A DNA stretch of 64,000 nucleotides from Biscogniauxia marginata (Eukaryota > Ascomycota > Sordariomycetes > Xylariales > Xylariaceae). This document shows, one piece after another, positions 60,052 to 64,000 of this stretch. The notes under the pieces were generated by a model that was not told the DNA's origin, did not search any database, and was given only the letters and a program-made list of their open reading frames with translations. Numbering within the stretch: position 1 is the first letter of the stretch; every line of letters starts with the position of its first letter. Location: positions 1 through 64,000 of the forward strand of contig MU404165.1 of assembly GCA_022695795.1 (NCBI GenBank). Reading direction: 5' to 3'. Position numbers and translations under genes: made by a program.

Positions 60052-62763
60052 ATGCCTACTCAAGTTCGTATCTTTGCTATGCCAAAGTCTCTTGGCGAGA
60101 CTCTTGCCTCTAGCTCACCCACATCTATACCTCGATCTACTGCGGATAATACCGCTACCGTACCAACGACTCCTAAACTCACAGCTCAGATACCTGTTAT
60201 GAATACTATAGTAGAAAAGCCTAAAGAAGGCGGAATCACCTTCGCTGGCCAGGATGATCTGCCTAAGCTACCCATCCCGGACCTGGAGAGTACCTGCAAG
60301 AAATACCTTGCCGCTCTACGACCACTCCAGGGACCAAGAGAACACGCGGAAACAAAACTTGCAGTTCAGGATTTTTTGAGTACAGACGGACCTGAACTAC
60401 AGGAGAAGCTACAGAAGTACGCTGTAGGCAAGAGTAGCTATATAGAACAATTTTGTAAGTCGGATCTCACCCACATAACCCGATGGTATGTGCCCGCTGA
60501 CCCAAACATATTTACAAAGGGTATGATTCGTACCTAAACTACGATAACCCCGTGGTCCTCAACTTGAACCCGTTCTTTTTACTCGAAGATGACCCGACAC
60601 CGGCAAGGAATAATCAGGTCACCCGTGCAGCATCTGTCGTTGTGTCTGCATTGGAATTTGTACGGGCAGTCCGCCGAGAAGAATTACCCCCGGACACAGT
60701 CAAAGGGAAACCCTTAGATATGTATCAGTATTCGCGCCTGTTCGGCACTGCGCGAGTTCCTACGGACCATGGTTGTCAAATCGAGCAGGATCCGGAATCT
60801 AAACATATTGTCGTACTTTGCCATGGCCAATTTTACTGGTTCGATGTACTCGATGACAATTCGGACCTTATAATGACCGAAAAAGATATTTCTATCAATT
60901 TACAAACAATCATCGACGATGCTGCCCAAACACCCATCCAAGAAGCCGCCAAGGGGGCTCTCGGCATTTTAAGTACGGAAAACCGGAAGATTTGGTCCGG
61001 ATTAAGAGATATCCTTACAAAGGAAGAGGGCTCCAACAACGCAGATTGTCTTGGCATTGTCGACTCTGCCCTATTCATGCTTTGTTTGGATTATACCGAA
61101 CCGGATACTGCAGCTGCCTTGTGTCAGAATATGCTCTGCGGAACGAATGATGTTGTGAAGGGAGTCCAAATTGGCACGTGTATCAATCGCTGGTACGACA
61201 AACTTCAGATCATCGTCTGCAAAAACGGGAGCGCCGGCATTAACTTTGAGCACACTGGCGTGGATGGTCATACCGTGCTTCGATTCGCCAGCGACGTCTA
61301 CACAGACACAATACTACGTTTTGCAAGAACTATCAGTGGGAAAGCTCCAACATTATGGAAGTCTCAGAGCCCAGATCCCTCGAAGCGAGATCCCGAAAGT
61401 TTCGGGGATGTCAACACAACCCCTCATAAACTCGAGTGGGATATGTCTCCGGAACTTAATATCGCTGTGCGGTTCGCGGAAACGAGACTAGCAGATCTTA
61501 TCGGACAGAACGAGTTCGAATGTCTGGACTTCCGCGGCTATGGCAAGAACTTCATTACATCTATGGGGTTCTCTCCAGACGCCTTCGTGCAGATGGCTTT
61601 TCAGGCGGCCTACTACGGTTTGTATGGGCGGGTAGAATGTACCTACGAACCAGCAATGACCAAGTTCTACCTACATGGCCGGACTGAGGCTGTCAGACCA
61701 GTAACAGAGGAGTCAGTGAACTTCGTTCAGACGTTCTGGGCCGACAACCCAGCCGAGGCAAAGGTGGAGGCGTTGCGGAAGGCGTGTCTGCGACACGTCA
61801 ACAGTACTCGGGAGTGCGCTAAGGCAGAAGGCTGCGACAGACATCTCTATGCACTTTTCTGCTTGTGGCAAAGGTTCCTAGATGATGAAAACAGCAGATC
61901 TCCCAGCAGCACAGGATATTCCAGCTCATTTGAGAATAGCTCGGAGCGCGGGTCGGTGGTGGGCAGTCCCGCCAAGGATTCGGTGCTATCGACGGACGAA
62001 GACATCAAGTCGCGCGGGCGGGGTGATAGTACCACCTCGCGCTCGCGGGACCACCCGGTCCCGTCGATCTTCGCTGACAGCGGCTGGGATAAGCTCAACA
62101 ACACGATCCTGTCGACGTCGAACTGCGGCAACCCGTCGCTGCGGCAGTTCGGGTTCGGGCCGACGTCGGGGGACGGCTTCGGCATCGGGTACATCATCAA
62201 GGATGACAGCATCAACATATGCGTGTCGAGCAAGCACCGGCAGACGAAGCGGTTCGTCGACACGCTCGAGAGCTACCTGCTCGAGATACGCCGCGTGCTG
62301 CGCATCACGAACCGCAAGACGAGCACCAAGCAGAGCCGCGCCCGCGAGGTCGACGTCACCAAGGTCAAGGCCGGCGGCGGCAGCAGCAGCCGCCTCAAGT
62401 CCCGCGGCCGCCTGATCACCGGCACCGAGAGCCTCCGCGCCATGGCTAACAACCGCGCCTCCACGACGGGCACGCGCTCCCCGACCGAGGAGAGCCTCAT
62501 GATGAGCGAGGACGACGAGCTCGGCGGCTGTGAGTTCTCCTACCTAAATGTTCCTTTTTCTTTTTTCCCTTCTCTTTCTTAAACGTGGTTGCTGACAATT
62601 CTTACAACCTGCAGACGGCTTCTTCGACGCGGGAATGCTCCTCCAGGCCCTGAAGGCGCGCGGGGAGGCCTTCGACCCGGGCGAGGCAAAGGCCTCGGAG
62701 AGAGCCGCCGCCAACGCGAGACGGAGAGACGTGGGGAAGAAACTGCGGCTGGTCGAGTACTGA
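60052..62763 (+). CDS. Carnitine O-acetyltransferase (choline/carnitine acyltransferase family)
   Basis: Exons 60052-60454, 60520-62529 and 62615-62763 (introns of 65 and 85 nt) give 853 residues; the first junction restores IEQF-W-YDSYLNYDNPVV. The enzyme transfers acetyl groups between CoA and carnitine, moving acetyl units between compartments during growth on acetate or fatty acids. Visible features: LNPFFLLEDDP, the catalytic His in NFEHTGVDGH (about residue 379), YGKNFI...SPDAFVQMAFQAAY, HGRTEAVRP, and STS in the ILSTSNC block (about 666-668). A Ser/Arg-rich insert at about 594-645 interrupts the domain before the STS block. The Ser/Thr-rich N-terminus is not a clear mitochondrial presequence and the C-terminus (LRLVEY) is not a peroxisomal SKL signal, so it may be the cytosolic type (A. 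nidulans FacC, yeast Yat2); that assignment is inference. Confidence 0.92.
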
Positions 62764-63393
62764 GTATATTATACCTACTATGAGAATTTTGCTGGTTAGT
62801 ATATACCTACCTACCTACCTTGTCATCAGGGATATGTACTTAGCTACGGAGTTGGGATTAGGTAGGGAGGAAGCATAGGTATGTGTTCATGGTATATATA
62901 TCCAACATGTACGATAATGAGTTGAGTGACATGAAATTTATATGCCCATTTTGTCTGGTCCCGGCCCCTTTTACTCGTTGTGTATTAGACACAGCACAGC
63001 AAGAGATTCGGATTAACAAAAGGAAATTGTAGCACTGGAACAGAGATCATGTGGTTGATAGAAATGACTAAACTTTGAATTTACTAATTTTTGTTTCCAT
63101 TCATTCCTCTTGATCAAATAGCTACCTACCTGCCTGCCTACCTATCTACCATCCCAGCTTTCCATGCACGAAAACTCCATGCGCGATGCCACTTACCTAG
63201 TAAGGGTTCCTTTGATGTCATTAAAATCCCAACACCGCAATAGAAACGTATGAAAAAATATATTATGGCTCATATGAACAAGTAGAAAAATTTAACTCAT
63301 ACTGAACAGACAATGGATCCTCGTATAGGTAGGGTGCGCAGTATCCAATTCGCCATGAACAATCGTATATATATTCGAATTATCCCCTATCTT
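62764..63393. other. Convergent intergenic spacer with CTAC microsatellites
   Basis: Contains CTAC/CTGC repeats at about 62803-62820 and 63120-63150 and AT-rich 3'-end-like sequence. No gene is seen between the two convergent stops. Confidence 0.55.
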
Positions 63394-64000
63394 TCACGAA
63401 CCCAGCTCATGGAACTGCCCGTGGTGATTACTGTTATAATCTCTATCGCCGACGGCGTTGCCGCCCGCTTCGTGCACCGTAGGCGGGACGGTCTGGTGCT
63501 GCTGCTGCTGCTGCTGTTGTTGCCACGTGTTCACGCTCGAGTTAACTGTCGACGTCGGGCTTGTGGGCTGGTACGGATATTGTTGCGAGCTCTGCCGGTT
63601 GGGATCCGTGAACTGAGACACGGGACTCGTGGAGTCGTTCCTGTCCGGCTGGGAGGTAGGAGCCATGGCGACGAAGCCGGCGGGCTTCTGGTCGGGGGTG
63701 AAGTAGCCCTGTGGTGGCATTTGTTGTTGCGGAGGCGTTCCGTATGCGGGTTGCTGGTTGTACGGCGAGGAATTGTTATACGGCGGTTGGGCGTATCCGG
63801 CGGCAGCCATACCGGGGGTTGGTCCGTTGGGCCCGGGGTTTTGCTGCACCTCGGGTTGTTGGGCAGAAGGGATATTATTCTTCTTCTTCTTATTGTGGCG
63901 GACGAGGAAGAAGATGCCAAGGGCGATAAGCGCGATCCCGGCAACTCCTCCGACGACACCTCCTACTATAGCACCGACATTAGGAGACGATGACGAGGAT
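63394..64000 (-). CDS. 3' end of a single-pass membrane sensor-like protein (partial)
   Basis: The minus-strand frame is open from the window end (frame boundary at 63999) to the TAG/TAA-type stop at 63394-63396, about 201 residues. A Ser run (SSSSSPNVG) leads into one membrane segment (AIVGGVVGGVAGIALIALGIFFLV), then RHNKKKK, the positive-inside stop-transfer signal, and a Pro/Gln/Tyr-rich cytoplasmic tail with a run of eight Gln encoded by CTG/CAG repeats near 63500. This Ser-rich stalk, single segment and short tail is the layout of fungal WSC/Mid2-like cell-wall sensors and of many related surface proteins. The extracellular domain that would decide between them lies beyond 64000, so the call stays general. 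Confidence 0.65.
   Translation of the reverse strand, partial: SSSSSPNVGAIVGGVVGGVAGIALIALGIFFLVRHNKKKKNNIPSAQQPEVQQNPGPNGPTPGMAAAGYAQPPYNNSSPYNQQPAYGTPPQQQMPPQGYFTPDQKPAGFVAMAPTSQPDRNDSTSPVSQFTDPNRQSSQQYPYQPTSPTSTVNSSVNTWQQQQQQQQHQTVPPTVHEAGGNAVGDRDYNSNHHGQFHELGS

Noticed and set aside
63313..63993. 226-codon plus-strand frame at the right end
   Set aside because: It is antisense to the membrane protein frame, and its Leu/Arg-rich translation comes from the CAG/CTG repeat and GC-rich codons.
1..64000. tRNA, rRNA or CRISPR-like arrays
   Set aside because: No cloverleaf with recognisable A/B boxes, no rRNA-like sequence and no regularly spaced repeat series was seen; the genome is eukaryotic.

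Overview
The window looks like a chromosomal segment of a filamentous ascomycete (Pezizomycotina, probably Sordariomycetes-like). The grounds are short GT-AG introns of about 47-130 nt, a Ypt1 gene of the filamentous-fungus type, a 2EXR protein, a protein with a fungal HeLo-like/PigL-type N-terminus, and a block of Ty3/Gypsy chromoviruses riddled with C-to-T/G-to-A changes that create TAA/TAG stops, the hallmark of repeat-induced point mutation (RIP). The species cannot be named from the sequence.

Layout. (1) Bases 1-32949 are an AT-rich, RIP-degraded compartment made almost entirely of one Gypsy superfamily group. LTRs read TGTTACG...GTTCGTCACA in the sense direction. I resolve: a 3' fragment at 1-1711 (+); element B (-), 3878-18886, split by the nested full-length element A (-), 5306-12757; a 5'-truncated element C (+), 18887-24159, carrying a solo LTR with a perfect 5-bp target duplication; a 5' fragment E (-), 24160-25447; and a full-length element D (+), 25455-32944, with perfect 5-bp target duplications. 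An island at about 2.1-3.9 kb holds a decayed gene of unknown function. Several copies also carry an antisense reading frame between pol and the 3' LTR.

(2) Bases 32950-38541 have normal composition but no gene I can support. (3) Bases 38542-64000 are a gene-rich euchromatic arm: a large disordered fungal protein (+), a small four-exon hypothetical gene (+), Ypt1 (-), a probable mitochondrial protein of unknown function (+), a very GC-rich 2EXR protein (-), a HeLo-like/Ras-like GTPase fusion (-), a nine-exon MFS transporter (-), a carnitine acetyltransferase (+), and the 3' end of a single-pass membrane sensor-like gene (-) that leaves the window.

The genes do not form an operon or an obvious biosynthetic cluster. 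Ypt1 (secretory traffic) and the carnitine acetyltransferase (acetyl-unit shuttling) are housekeeping. The two most unusual items are the GTPase fused to an N-terminal region typical of fungal STAND/NLR-like proteins, and the conserved antisense protein frame of the Gypsy elements. All exon coordinates are read by eye from splice signals and frame continuity, without transcript data.
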